Assembly: GCA_020161835.1 (NCBI GenBank)
Contig: JAIUNL010000014.1
Coordinates: forward strand, 1 to 64,000
Origin: Bacteroidota bacterium
Lineage (GTDB): Bacteria > Bacteroidota > JABWAT01
Length of the DNA stretch: 64,000 nt
Direction: 5' to 3'
Part shown: positions 27,629 to 36,994 of the stretch, in pieces
How positions within the stretch are numbered: position 1 is the first letter of the stretch
Layout of the letters: every line of letters starts with the position of its first letter
Translations under genes and position numbers: made by a program
The notes under the pieces: generated by a model
The model's database searches: none
What the model was told of the DNA's origin: nothing
The model's input: only the letters and a program-made list of their open reading frames with translations

Positions 27629-27955
27629 GAATAAGTGATAAGTGATAGGTGGTCAGTGATAAGTGTTTCAAAGTTCGGAGCTGTCTAAAAAGAAAAAATA
27701 CTGGATTCCCGCCTTCGCGGGAATGACAAAATCGTTGTAATTTGCTATTCTGAAAGGCTGTCATCCCGGACTTGATCCGGGATCCATGCCTTTTTGACCA
27801 AATTCTGTTTTTTCTAGACGGCCCATTTCCCGAAAACGTTCGGGACGGGGTGGTTTGGTACTATAATGTCACCCTGAGTGAATTTGAACGAAGTTCAAAT
27901 TATTATCGAAGGGTCACCCCCAAAACCCAAATCTTACGGTCTCGACCCGAAAAGG
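27629..27955. repeat. Repeat-filled intergenic region
   Basis: This 327-bp spacer holds a GATAAGTGATAAGTGATA-type short tandem repeat (27627-27664), one REP-like copy CTGGATTCCCGCCTTCGCGG + GAATGACA (27701-27728), one copy of the TCATCCCGGACTTGATCCGG family (27760-27788), a CCCGAAAACGTTCGGG hairpin (27830-27845) and a GGGTCACC-type element. No gene was seen. Confidence 0.8.
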
Positions 27956-28828
27956 TTACTTCCTGAAACAATAGAACCTGAAAATATGCAAAGCCTGATC
28001 GGTAAAACTTCCGCCAAACAAATGAACATGAAGCAATAAGTGATATAACTGTGCAAGCTGCCTCCTGAATTCCCATCCGGGTTCCTGAGGGTAAACTTCT
28101 CTGTAAGATTGATAGAAACCGGGTGCAAATCCGCCAAACAATTCAGACATCCCCAGATCAATTTCCCGGTGACCGTAATAAACTGAAGGATCGATCAGAT
28201 AAGGTGTTTGATTGGAACCGCAAAGAAAATTGCCAGACCAGAGATCACCATGTATCAGGGCCGGGGGTTCAACAGGGAACCGGGACTCTTCATGATACCA
28301 GTTTGCAAATTGGTTAAACAGGGAAGAGTCTGTTGATGTGAATAGTCCTTCATCCCGGCAGAATCTGAATTCCGGCTCAAGCCGTTCTGCAAAGTAAAAG
28401 TCATTCCAGTTGGCATGATGCCGGTTACTCATTTGAATATTTCCGCAAAAAGTCGGCACATCAAATCCGAATTCCTTTGCCGTATTCCGATGAAGGGCAG
28501 CCAATTCAGTTCCAAACTTTGTCCAGAATTCTGACTTTGGTGTCTCAGTTTCGATAAATGACAATAAAAGATGGGGTTGGGGTTCCTCTACGGTTTTTAT
28601 AACATCAGGAGTTCTGATGGACTTCGTGGCTGAAATCGCTTTTAATCCGGCTGCTTCACCTTGAATAATTTCAAATGAGTTTTTGTCAGTCAGTATTTTA
28701 AGGAAAAATTGTCCGGATTCAGTTTCAATGCGGAAAATTGAGTTTAATGAACTGCCTTTGATTGGCGAAATCGAAGTAATTCTTTCTCCGGGGAAAAGAG
28801 AATCGAGCAAATAATTATCAGGTTTCAT
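27956..28828 (-). CDS. Fructosamine kinase family protein
   Basis: ATG 28828 gives 290 residues, the usual family length; the frame continues to 28885 but without support. The protein-kinase-like fold is marked by QFFLKIL (ATP-binding lysine), the catalytic loop HGDLWSGN and the metal site LIDPSVYYGHREIDLGMSEL. The family phosphorylates ketosamines or ribulosamines on glycated proteins, starting deglycation repair in the cytoplasm. It stands alone in front of a divergent outer-membrane gene and has no obvious operon partner. Confidence 0.92.
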   Translation of the reverse strand: MKPDNYLLDSLFPGERITSISPIKGSSLNSIFRIETESGQFFLKILTDKNSFEIIQGEAAGLKAISATKSIRTPDVIKTVEEPQPHLLLSFIETETPKSEFWTKFGTELAALHRNTAKEFGFDVPTFCGNIQMSNRHHANWNDFYFAERLEPEFRFCRDEGLFTSTDSSLFNQFANWYHEESRFPVEPPALIHGDLWSGNFLCGSNQTPYLIDPSVYYGHREIDLGMSELFGGFAPGFYQSYREVYPQEPGWEFRRQLAQLYHLLLHVHLFGGSFTDQALHIFRFYCFRK

Positions 28829-28945
28829 GAAAAAATAAGATAAATGACACTTTATACTTTTTATTGCATCAACACCATGATACAAAATATTCCAATCGGG
28901 GAAAAACCCGTTTGCCTGAATTTTCGACTTTGACGGTTGAGGTTT

Positions 28946-28974
28946 TTTGAAGGAAAACGAGATTTGATATTTTG
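28946..28974 (+). promoter_or_regulatory. Bacteroidota-type promoter candidate for the FadL-like gene
   Basis: TTTG (28946-28949), 18 bases and TATTTTG (28968-28974) resemble the -33/-7 elements of Bacteroidota housekeeping promoters. They lie about 65 bp before the ATG at 29039. Confidence 0.35.
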
Positions 28975-29038
28975 TAAATAAAGAGATAACGACCTGTAAC
29001 TATGCGAATTCATGTTCACAAAGAAAAAGGATTGACCC

Positions 29039-30535
29039 ATGAAAAAACTGACCACGTTGTTCACAATTTTAACACTTTCAACAGCTGTGTTTGCCCAAAG
29101 CGGAACCCGGCTGGTAGATTTTAATGCAAAATCGCTTGGACGCGGCGGAACGTCGATTGGCGTTTTCGACAGCCCCAATTTACAACTGACGAATCCGGCA
29201 GGATTGTCCTTTCTTGGACGGACCATGATTGACGGTAATTTTTCTTTGATGGCACCAACTGTTAAGTTTATCAACGGCTTGAACAATAAAGAAGGTGAAG
29301 CAAATTATTTTCCGTTGCCATCACTATCTGCTTCCTGGCCTTGTTTGTTAAGTGATAAAGTCACCATGGGTGCCGGATTTTTCACAACTGGCGGTATGGG
29401 TGCTGATTTTAAACTGAAACATGCACTTTACAGAAACCCTGATGGAAGTTATATCGAGCAGGACTATCATTCTATGCTGGCTACCATGCAAGGTGGAATT
29501 TCTGCAGCTTACCGTATCAATGAATCGATGTCTGCCGGTGTGACCCTTCACATGGTTTACAGCATGCTCGAATTTAAAATGCCGTACTCACTTGATCCAT
29601 CTGTGATGAAAGGCGTTGCCAATGGTACAGGCGGAATGACTTTTGGCCAAATGTTTGCAGCCCCGCCGGCAAATGGCGGATTTGGTTACGAAGAAGTAAC
29701 AGCCTCAGCTGATATGAAAGAGCTTTCGTCTTTTGGATTTAACGGAAAAATCGGTTTTGCCTGGGTTGTTAATGATAAATTGTCAGTTGGTGCCAGCTAT
29801 ACAATGCCTACAAGTCTGACCTATGCCGATGGAAAAGCTTCAATGGATATGACTCAGCCGTTTAATGATGCTTTTGGTAAGGCCGTTATGGGATATATGG
29901 CTCAAAATCCGGGTGCTTCCCAGACACAGGCTCAGGGTGCAGTTTACCAGCAATTTACCGGGATGGGCATTGACATGACCAAAGATGTAATTGCCAGTTA
30001 TGATCTTGATGTTGATCTGAAATTTCCTCAGTCTGTCGGATTTGGTGCTGCCTATCAGGTTATGCCTGAGTTGAAACTTTCTAGTGATGTTGAGTGGGTG
30101 AACTGGTCTGCCGCTTTCGACAATATGACCCTGAAACTGAAAAACGGCAACAATGCCAACATCAATACCATGATGGGTTCAAATGCCATGACGATTGAAT
30201 TCCCAATGAAGTGGGAAGATGTGGTTCTGGTGAAACTGGGTGCAGAATATAAGGTTACTGAAGCATTCACAGCACGTGCCGGTTATGCATACGGAGCAAA
30301 TCCGGTTCCTGAAACGACCATTTTCCCGGTTTTCCCGGCAGTGGTTGATCAGCATATCATGCTTGGCGGAAGTTATCAGTTTACACGGGAATTTGTTTTG
30401 CATGCAGCCTGGGAAATGGCACCTGAAAAATCAGTTACCGCTGTTTCAAACAGTCTGATTGCCAATGAATACAACAACAGTACCAGCACGCTGGGAACCC
30501 AGTTGTTCCATGTTGCTGCAACTTATATGTTCTGA
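29039..30535 (+). CDS. OmpP1/FadL-family outer-membrane transport protein
   Basis: The 498-residue protein has a signal peptide (about 1-20, ending VFAQSG). The N-terminal plug/hatch signature AKSLGRGGTSIGVFDSPN is followed by LTNPAGLSFL, typical of FadL, which takes up long-chain fatty acids or other hydrophobic molecules. The rest alternates polar and hydrophobic residues as a beta barrel and ends with an aromatic residue (ATYMF). AAAGGA precedes the ATG. Its real substrate cannot be read from sequence. It diverges from the fructosamine kinase gene. Confidence 0.92.
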   Translation: MKKLTTLFTILTLSTAVFAQSGTRLVDFNAKSLGRGGTSIGVFDSPNLQLTNPAGLSFLGRTMIDGNFSLMAPTVKFINGLNNKEGEANYFPLPSLSASWPCLLSDKVTMGAGFFTTGGMGADFKLKHALYRNPDGSYIEQDYHSMLATMQGGISAAYRINESMSAGVTLHMVYSMLEFKMPYSLDPSVMKGVANGTGGMTFGQMFAAPPANGGFGYEEVTASADMKELSSFGFNGKIGFAWVVNDKLSVGASYTMPTSLTYADGKASMDMTQPFNDAFGKAVMGYMAQNPGASQTQAQGAVYQQFTGMGIDMTKDVIASYDLDVDLKFPQSVGFGAAYQVMPELKLSSDVEWVNWSAAFDNMTLKLKNGNNANINTMMGSNAMTIEFPMKWEDVVLVKLGAEYKVTEAFTARAGYAYGANPVPETTIFPVFPAVVDQHIMLGGSYQFTREFVLHAAWEMAPEKSVTAVSNSLIANEYNNSTSTLGTQLFHVAATYMF

Positions 30536-30559
30536 TGTTTTTTTTTGAGGGTAAAATTC

Positions 30560-30647
30560 ATGGATTCCCGCCTTCGCGGGAATGACAATCTCGTGGTTTT
30601 TTGCAATTCTAAGCAGTTGTCATCCCGGACTTGATCCGGGATCCATG
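30560..30647. repeat. Paired REP-like palindromes at a convergent junction
   Basis: TGGATTCCCGCCTTCGCGGG + AATGACA (30560-30587) and GTCATCCCGGACTTGATCCG + GGATCCATG (30619-30647) lie in opposite orientation about 30 bp apart, like a BIME. The same pair at similar spacing is at 27701-27788. A GCGTCCTGGCGCCTTAGCGC element follows at 30720-30739. Confidence 0.85.
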
Positions 30648-30752
30648 ACTTTTTCAACGCCATCATTTCTTCTGCTATTTAAACTAAAAAAAGAATTTGC
30701 ATTTCTTAGCGTTTCCTTTGCGTCCTGGCGCCTTAGCGCGCAAATTTCCCTA

Positions 30753-32156
30753 TCATAGCCATTTCAACAAAACTTCTATCACCAGTTTTTTAAACCAGGT
30801 ATAGGGCGGATAGGCAAGTTTCATCGTCGTCAAGCCACGTCGCTGAATGAAGATGGATCTTTCATTCGTAAACGCCAGAAATCCCGATTTCCCATGAGCT
30901 TTCCCGATTCCCGAATTATTCACTCCGCCAAATGGCAATCCCGGATGAACAAAATTAAGAGTCGTTTCATTGACAGCAACTCCGCCCGAGGTTGTTGAAT
31001 CAATAAAATGCTGGATGTTCTGTTTTGATTTGCTGAAAATGTACGCCATCAACGGCTTTTCTTGAGAATTCATCCAGCCAATCACCTCATCAATATGTTT
31101 ATAAGATAGAATCGGCATGACTGGTCCAAATATTTCCTCTTTCAGAATCGGACTATCCAAAGTGACGTCAGATAAAATGGTTGGCGGAATCATCCTTTCA
31201 GTAACTGAAATTCCACCCCCGAGAATTTCTCTGGCGCCTGACTCAATCGTGCTGAAAACCAGTTTGGCAATCCGTTGGGTGTGACGTTCATTCACAACAC
31301 GGATACAATCACCTGAATTGATCTGGTTTTTATGATCCGGATACAATTTTTCAAAAGCCTTTACCAATTCCACTTCCAGCTGAAGTTTGACTTTCTCCTG
31401 AACAAAAACAGCATTTATCGATACGCAGGACTGTCCGTTATTGAGCAGTTTTCCCCAAATCAATTTTTCGGCAGCATCTTTCAGATTGGCAGTTTCATCA
31501 ACCACAACCGGATTTTGTCCGCCAAGTTCGAGGGTGACAGAAGTTAAGTGTTTCGAAGCGGCGGCCATGACGATTTTGCCAACCTGCGGACTTCCCGTAA
31601 AGAAAATATGATCCCATTTCAGTTCAAGCAGGTTCTGCGAAACAGAAGCATCTCCCTGAATTACAGTCACTTCTTCTGGTGGAAACAAATCTGAAGCAAA
31701 CCGTTCAAGAAGGGCAGAAGTATTGGGTGTGAGTTCTGATGGTTTGATGACCGCACAACAACCGGCGGCAACAGCAGAAATAAGCGGGTTGACCGCCAGC
31801 ATGAACGGGAAATTCCAGGGTGCAATAATCAGGGTTACGCCCTTGGGTTCGTGCAGAATCCCCGATTTTGATCCGAGCAGATAAACCGGACTTGAAACAG
31901 CGTGATAACCGGCCCAGTCATCCAGATGACGGGTGGTGTGATCAATTTCAGCAAGAAGAGGTTTGATTTCAGATAAATCAACATCTTCGGGTCCTTTTCT
32001 GAAATCCAGAAAAACAGCATGCTGAATCTCTTTCCGGTTGGTCATGATCCATGCCCTGATTTTCTTCAGTTTCTCTTTTCTGTTTCTAATCGGTGAAGGT
32101 TTGACGACCGATAAAAAATAAGCTTTCTGTTGGTCGAATAGCGATTGGAAGTCCAT
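30753..32156 (-). CDS. NAD(P)-dependent aldehyde dehydrogenase, class 3 type
   Basis: ATG 32156, preceded by GAGG, gives 467 residues; the frame could begin at TTG 32168, overlapping the upstream stop. The class 3/fatty-aldehyde dehydrogenase layout is clear: IIAPWNFPF, FTGSPQVGKIV, catalytic Glu in TLELGGQNPVVV, nucleophile Cys in NNGQSCVS and EEIFGPVMPIL. The C-terminal hydrophobic tail (AYPPYTWFKKLVIEVLLKWL) suggests membrane attachment, as in fatty aldehyde dehydrogenases. It would oxidise long-chain or lipid-derived aldehydes to acids. It is directly coupled to the antiporter gene upstream. Confidence 0.92.
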   Translation of the reverse strand: MDFQSLFDQQKAYFLSVVKPSPIRNRKEKLKKIRAWIMTNRKEIQHAVFLDFRKGPEDVDLSEIKPLLAEIDHTTRHLDDWAGYHAVSSPVYLLGSKSGILHEPKGVTLIIAPWNFPFMLAVNPLISAVAAGCCAVIKPSELTPNTSALLERFASDLFPPEEVTVIQGDASVSQNLLELKWDHIFFTGSPQVGKIVMAAASKHLTSVTLELGGQNPVVVDETANLKDAAEKLIWGKLLNNGQSCVSINAVFVQEKVKLQLEVELVKAFEKLYPDHKNQINSGDCIRVVNERHTQRIAKLVFSTIESGAREILGGGISVTERMIPPTILSDVTLDSPILKEEIFGPVMPILSYKHIDEVIGWMNSQEKPLMAYIFSKSKQNIQHFIDSTTSGGVAVNETTLNFVHPGLPFGGVNNSGIGKAHGKSGFLAFTNERSIFIQRRGLTTMKLAYPPYTWFKKLVIEVLLKWL

Positions 32157-32164
32157 GTTGGCCC

Positions 32165-33991
32165 TCAACTGATAATTTCTTGCCTGGCACTTAGTTGTCT
32201 GATCTGATCTTCACGAAAACGGTTAAGGACTTTCTGATCCTGATCAAGTAAAAGATGAAGCTGCGATTTTAAATGTTCAGCAGCAAGTATCCGGGGAAGA
32301 AAAACATAATCGGCACCTTCCTGATACATTTTGAGTGCCCGGGCTGTACTTTCTGCGGTCACCACAATTCTGGCATGGGGGCAAAGTGATCTGATTGCCC
32401 TGATCATTTTCAGATTATCTGTTCCAACCAGAATGTTATCCGGGATGGTCGAAACCACCAGCTTTGCTTCGTGGATACCGGCGTGGTGAAGCGTATCCAG
32501 ATGGCTGATATCGCCATAAATGGCTTTAATTCCAAGAGAATGAAGTGTCGTGTGTACTTCCGGATTAAAATCAACCACCAGAATTTTATCCTTCAGATCT
32601 GAATTGGGATCATCCATGGTTTCCCGGATAAGCGAGCTGGCAACCCGGAAAAACCCCAGAAGGGCGATTTCCTTTCCTTCATTGGTTTCATTTTCGTCTT
32701 CTGATTTGTGACTTGCTACGTCTTTAAGTCCAATAGCCATAAGTCCTTTGGCAAGAAATCCCTGAACCTGCTGGTTAAACTGAATCAGGTAAGTTGATGA
32801 AATTGAAGTGATTACAAAGGTGAACATGATAACCGTGAGAATATTCTGGCTGATATGACCTGCAGCAAATCCCAATGAGGCAATCACCAGAGAAAATTCA
32901 GAAAGCTGAGCCAGGTTGATGGAGGTAAGCAGACTAACCCGGTGGCCATTTTTTAATCCGTACAAAACCGGATAGACCGAAATAAACCGGGAAAATATCA
33001 GGAAAAGAGCCGTAATCAGGGCAAGACCCAGAAGTTCGGGTTGAAGAAACGGATTGGGGATCTGCATACCCAGCGCAACAAAGAAAAGGGTGACGAAAAA
33101 ATCACGGATGTTGATGACTTTGGCAATCACATCAAGGTTGTAGGGAAATGTTGAAATTGAGACACCGGCGATCAGTGCACCCATTTCTGCAGACATTCCA
33201 AGCTTTACTGATAAACCGCAAAGCGCAAAACACCAGCCAAGCGAGGCAACTAAAACCATTTCAGGATTTTTCCCGATGCGTTTGAAAAGTTTGGGGAGAA
33301 GGTATTTACTTGCTGCCAGAGCAATCAGTACAAGTAAAACACCTTCAAGCAGTGACTTTAAAATCCCCAGCAGATCAGGATTGGCAAGGTTAGGCTGAAT
33401 CCCCAATACCAGAATGGCCCAGATATCCTGGAAAACCAGAATACCAAGGGTTAACCGGCCGGCAAGTGTATCGAGTTCAAATTTGGAATAAAGCAGTTTT
33501 ACTGCTATGGCAGTACTGCTCAGTGAACAACAAATAGCGAGGTAAAGCAGATCGTAAATACCGTTTGAAATTGTGAAGCCAATGAGAGCAAAAAAACCAA
33601 GTCCAATCAGGGTGTTGATCAGAAACTGACTGATTCCCGAGGTAATAAGGGAGGTTCCTGAATCCATTAGCTTCTTCACATCAATTTCAAGTCCGATCAG
33701 AAAAAGAAGCAGGATCAACCCGATGTGTGAGATGGTTTCAATATCGGCCTGATCACTGACCCAACCGAAACCGATCAGCGGACCAATGAGCATTCCGGTT
33801 GCTAGATAGGCCAGAAGCAGCGGCTGTTTTAAAAGATGGGCAAGGTAAGCAAGAACCGTGGCGGCAATAATTGAAATTCCAACACTGTTGACGAGTGTTG
33901 AACTGCCTTCACCACCACTGGCGAAAGCCGAATGGGTGAATAGAAACCCGGTAGCAAAAAGAATAGAGAAGAAAAGTTTTGAATGGGTCAT
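32165..33991 (-). CDS. CPA2 (KefB-type) cation:proton antiporter with TrkA-N domain
   Basis: The 608-residue protein has a signal-like first segment, about twelve membrane helices (about 30-400) of the monovalent cation:proton antiporter-2 family and a C-terminal NAD-binding TrkA-N domain (about 430-570; DKILVVDFNPEVHTTL, AIYGDISHLDTL). Such proteins exchange K+ or Na+ for H+ under control of a nucleotide or redox ligand. It overlaps the aldehyde dehydrogenase frame, so the two share a transcript. KefB/KefC respond to electrophiles in E. coli, so pairing with an aldehyde dehydrogenase could make sense, but this is inference. Confidence 0.9.
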   Translation of the reverse strand: MTHSKLFFSILFATGFLFTHSAFASGGEGSSTLVNSVGISIIAATVLAYLAHLLKQPLLLAYLATGMLIGPLIGFGWVSDQADIETISHIGLILLLFLIGLEIDVKKLMDSGTSLITSGISQFLINTLIGLGFFALIGFTISNGIYDLLYLAICCSLSSTAIAVKLLYSKFELDTLAGRLTLGILVFQDIWAILVLGIQPNLANPDLLGILKSLLEGVLLVLIALAASKYLLPKLFKRIGKNPEMVLVASLGWCFALCGLSVKLGMSAEMGALIAGVSISTFPYNLDVIAKVINIRDFFVTLFFVALGMQIPNPFLQPELLGLALITALFLIFSRFISVYPVLYGLKNGHRVSLLTSINLAQLSEFSLVIASLGFAAGHISQNILTVIMFTFVITSISSTYLIQFNQQVQGFLAKGLMAIGLKDVASHKSEDENETNEGKEIALLGFFRVASSLIRETMDDPNSDLKDKILVVDFNPEVHTTLHSLGIKAIYGDISHLDTLHHAGIHEAKLVVSTIPDNILVGTDNLKMIRAIRSLCPHARIVVTAESTARALKMYQEGADYVFLPRILAAEHLKSQLHLLLDQDQKVLNRFREDQIRQLSARQEIIS

Positions 33992-34518
33992 AAGGGCAAA
34001 TTAAAATGGAAGTGAGAAGGAGTTTATTTGCACGAAAATAAACAAGAACTCCCCCAGAAAAAATCCGGCTGTTTTTCCGTGCAATCTTTGAACCCTGATT
34101 AAAAATACTGGATCCCCGCCTTCGCGGGGATGACAATACTTTTAATTTTGCCATACTAAGTGGGGTGTCATTCCCGCGAAGGCGGGAATCCATCCTAACG
34201 AAATCCTACGAAACTCATTCAATAAAAACTGAATGGATCCCGGATCCCCGACAGTGGTCGGGGCAGGCTAAGTTCGGGATGACAGCTTTATATTTCTTAA
34301 TTTGAATCAGATCCCCGGAAACTTAATGTTCATGCGAATTAGGGTTTGATTTAAACTAAAATAGGGAGGAACTCTCCCAGAAAAAATCCGGCTGTTTATC
34401 CGTGCAATCCGTGGGAAAGAAACAAAAAAGCCCAGGTTGCACCGGATATGAATCTGACACAAACCTGAGCATTTTAAACTAAGCTTATCCCTTACGCCTT
34501 AAACCTTATGCCTGATGC
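33992..34518. repeat. Repeat-filled intergenic region (527 bp)
   Basis: No gene was seen. It contains two copies of CCCAGAAAAAATCCGGCTGT plus TTnTCCGTGCAATC (34051-34086 and 34376-34410), REP-like copies at 34108-34135 and 34166-34192 in opposite orientation, a TGGATCCCGGATCCCCGACA...GGGATGACA element (34232-34283), and the heptad repeat that runs into the stop of the desaturase gene (34485-34521). Confidence 0.8.
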
Positions 34519-34521
34519 CTA
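34485..34521 (-). repeat. Heptad repeat abutting the desaturase stop codon
   Basis: On the minus strand TAG (34521-34519) runs into GCATCAGGCATAAGGTTTAA followed by GGCGTAAGGGATAAG. It parallels the repeats at 25136-25171 and 40505-40528. Confidence 0.7.
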
Positions 34522-35283
34522 TCCCTGAGCCAACCCATGACGGTTCAGTTTGATAATCCTGACCCAGGCCAGCACTTTCATGATCGGGTAAACCGGGTCA
34601 AACTCGAACCAGCGTGACGCAAAGTTGGGTCTGTTGGGGAATTTGTGATGGTTATTCTGGAATAATTCGCCCATCATCAGAAAATCGAGAACAAGTGTGT
34701 TTCTCGATTTGTCTCCGTTGTCAAAATTCTGGTAACCGTATTTATGTCCGGCCCAGTTAACAATGGCACCGTGAACAGGTCCCATGAGAAAATGAACGGG
34801 AAGCAGCAGATACATCCACCATTCAGTGGCAAAAAAGAAATAGAAGGCCGTATAAAAAACACCCCAGGCAATGTGGGAAACCCAGGTTCCTCCAAAATGA
34901 TCAAGTGAGTTCCAGATTGGGTAATTTCCAAGAAATTCCTTGCTGGTTTTGACTTTGTTTCTCAGAACTTCATAATAAATATCCTTCGTGCGCATCATCA
35001 TCGAAAAAACATCTTTAAAGAAATGCGGAGAATGCGGATCTTTTTCGGTGTCACTGAAGGCATGATGCATGCGATGAAGGATGGCATAGGCACGCGGATT
35101 CAGGTAAGAAGATCCCTGAGTCAGGTAGGTAAACAGATGAAAGAATTTTTCCCAGAATTTGTTCATGGTGAACATTTTATGGGCAGAATACCGGTGAAGG
35201 TAGAAAGTCTGGCTAAAGAGAGAAAGAAACCAGTGGGCAATAAAAAAGGCGAGGATGATCAGCAGGCTTTCAGTTGTTGTCAT
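34519..35283 (-). CDS. Membrane fatty acid (acyl-CoA/acyl-lipid) desaturase
   Basis: The 254-residue membrane protein has the three histidine boxes of the stearoyl-CoA desaturase class: HRYSAH (about 28-33), HRMHH (about 70-74) and NNHHKFP (about 211-217). Four hydrophobic segments flank them. The third box has Gln where the common form has the first His (GELFQNNHH), a variant to note. It introduces a double bond into acyl chains using a di-iron centre and O2, which implies aerobic or microaerobic life. It starts 8 bp after the cyclic-nucleotide-binding gene and is the last gene of a tightly packed five-gene operon. Confidence 0.9.
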   Translation of the reverse strand: MTTTESLLIILAFFIAHWFLSLFSQTFYLHRYSAHKMFTMNKFWEKFFHLFTYLTQGSSYLNPRAYAILHRMHHAFSDTEKDPHSPHFFKDVFSMMMRTKDIYYEVLRNKVKTSKEFLGNYPIWNSLDHFGGTWVSHIAWGVFYTAFYFFFATEWWMYLLLPVHFLMGPVHGAIVNWAGHKYGYQNFDNGDKSRNTLVLDFLMMGELFQNNHHKFPNRPNFASRWFEFDPVYPIMKVLAWVRIIKLNRHGLAQG

Positions 35284-35291
35284 ATTTTCCT

Positions 35292-35807
35292 TTATCTTTT
35301 AGTTAAAGCAAGTGAGAAGGCAGTTGTTAGTTTCAGAATATCCACATTGGCTTTTCCGAGACGTTTCGCCAGTGTTTTTGAAATGTTCAGCATGATTCGG
35401 TACCCAACTTCATAGTCACTTTCGGCCATGCTCAGAAAATCATTTCTTTTGATAACGGCAACCCTTACAGGTGTTAACGTCTTTACAGTTGCAGTTCGTT
35501 TCGATTCTTCATCAAATAAACTTAATTCACCGATAAAAGGTTTATAACTGCCATTCAGTTTGATGAGCGATTTTTCGGGATTTGTGTTAGGTGAATCAGG
35601 TAAAAGGGTCATCATTTTGGTGATTTCGATATCGCCATCGAGAAGAATAAAAACACAATCACCAAAATCACCATCCAAAATAAGTTTTACATCTGAACCA
35701 TGACTTTCATAAGTGATGATATCAAGCAGTTTTGCAAGTTTTTCTTTCGGGACGCCAATAAACAGCGGCATTCCGGCAAGTTCTTCAACCGATAAATGTA
35801 AGGCCAT
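35292..35807 (-). CDS. Stand-alone cyclic nucleotide-binding domain protein
   Basis: The 171-residue protein is almost entirely one cNMP-binding fold: a leading helix (about 6-30), the beta barrel (about 35-125) and the phosphate-binding cassette FIGELSLFDEESKRTATV near 90-107, with Gly, Glu and Arg in place. A C-terminal helix follows, without a helix-turn-helix or kinase domain. It lies 2 bp after the TrkA-N K+ channel gene. It may be a detached regulatory subunit for that channel, as in CNG channels where the domain is fused. This is inference from context. Confidence 0.88.
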   Translation of the reverse strand: MALHLSVEELAGMPLFIGVPKEKLAKLLDIITYESHGSDVKLILDGDFGDCVFILLDGDIEITKMMTLLPDSPNTNPEKSLIKLNGSYKPFIGELSLFDEESKRTATVKTLTPVRVAVIKRNDFLSMAESDYEVGYRIMLNISKTLAKRLGKANVDILKLTTAFSLALTKR

Positions 35808-35809
35808 GA

Positions 35810-36994
35810 TCAGGCTCCCAGCACAAGTGCTAATTCGTTGGCTGGAATAACATAAGAAAGGGCAGGATTAATAGTTACCTGTACCTGATCAGATTTTTCA
35901 GCACCTATACCGGCTTCCTTGAATTTTTTCTGGATGAACACATCAATTGCCGACATATCATTCGAAAGCAGGGCGTTTAAATCGATCGGTTCTTCCTTCG
36001 AAATGAAGCCCATCACCAGAACGTTTTGGTTTGCTTTAAATTCCGTGAGTAAATCCTGATAGGTTTTGCCAACATAAAACCCGGGAATTTCCACTACTTT
36101 CAGATTCTGATTGGCGTTCAGAGAAACCATTTGTTTGACGGCCTGCGTTGCACCGGGTGATATAATAAAATTGGCAATCAGCTCACCTGAAATTTCATCC
36201 GAAATGATATAGCCATCAATCCCGGCCCGTTTCAGGTGGGGAATGAGCTCTTTATCAACCACATGCGTGAAAATTTTGGCATTCGGCGCAATTTGTTTCA
36301 GCGTCAAAACCGTCATGAGGGTCATTTCATCGAATTTACTGTTCACTTTGTCATGACTGATATCAGGAAGGATGATGACGGATTGGGCGTCCTTTATTTT
36401 TGCTTTTTCAAGAAAAACTTCATTTGAAAAATTTCCTCTGACGAAGTGAAGGTTGTTTTTTGAAAACTCGCTCAGAAGCAGGTCAATGGTATCCTGTTCA
36501 TAATCATTAATCAGAACCAGAACGGCATGGGAATCCTGCTTGTACAAGGATTGGATCACATTTCTTATCGTCGGGAAATACCCGCAGATCACGATGTGAT
36601 TTTTAACGTAGATATTCATAAGACCACGCTGAGTTTGGATTTTTCGGGAAACGAGAATCGATGAAATGGAAGCAGTAAACAGTGACATGATCACGATGCC
36701 AAAAAGCATCATGGTTCCAGCAGCAACCCGGCCAATGGTCGTTTTAGGAACGATATCACCATAACCGGTCGTCGAAATAGTAACGACTGCCCAATAAATG
36801 GAATCTTCAATGGTTGAGTAAAGCGGATTTGCATCAGCTTCAATAAAATGGACAATGATTCCACCAATAATGATCAGAGATAAAACTGCAGTTGCAATTT
36901 TATATAGCTCGTGCGGGAGATCAGTTACCAGAGACTTGAAAAAAAGGAAGTAACTCCGGTAATAATGGCGGATTATTTTAAATGGCTTGTTCAA
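35810..36994 (-). CDS. Two-TM potassium channel with TrkA-N/RCK domain
   Basis: The 394-residue protein begins at TTG 36994, overlapping the Nudix stop by 4 bp (TTGA). It has one membrane helix (about 32-51), a pore helix and the K+ selectivity filter TTGYGD (residues 75-80), a second helix (about 88-110) and an RCK/TrkA-N domain (about 130-270, HIVICGYFPTIRN; the usual glycine-rich loop is altered). A C-terminal RCK_C-like part follows. It should conduct K+ and be gated by a nucleotide or ion. It is placed between an ADP-ribose-type Nudix enzyme and a cyclic-nucleotide-binding protein. Confidence 0.92.
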   Translation of the reverse strand: MNKPFKIIRHYYRSYFLFFKSLVTDLPHELYKIATAVLSLIIIGGIIVHFIEADANPLYSTIEDSIYWAVVTISTTGYGDIVPKTTIGRVAAGTMMLFGIVIMSLFTASISSILVSRKIQTQRGLMNIYVKNHIVICGYFPTIRNVIQSLYKQDSHAVLVLINDYEQDTIDLLLSEFSKNNLHFVRGNFSNEVFLEKAKIKDAQSVIILPDISHDKVNSKFDEMTLMTVLTLKQIAPNAKIFTHVVDKELIPHLKRAGIDGYIISDEISGELIANFIISPGATQAVKQMVSLNANQNLKVVEIPGFYVGKTYQDLLTEFKANQNVLVMGFISKEEPIDLNALLSNDMSAIDVFIQKKFKEAGIGAEKSDQVQVTINPALSYVIPANELALVLGA

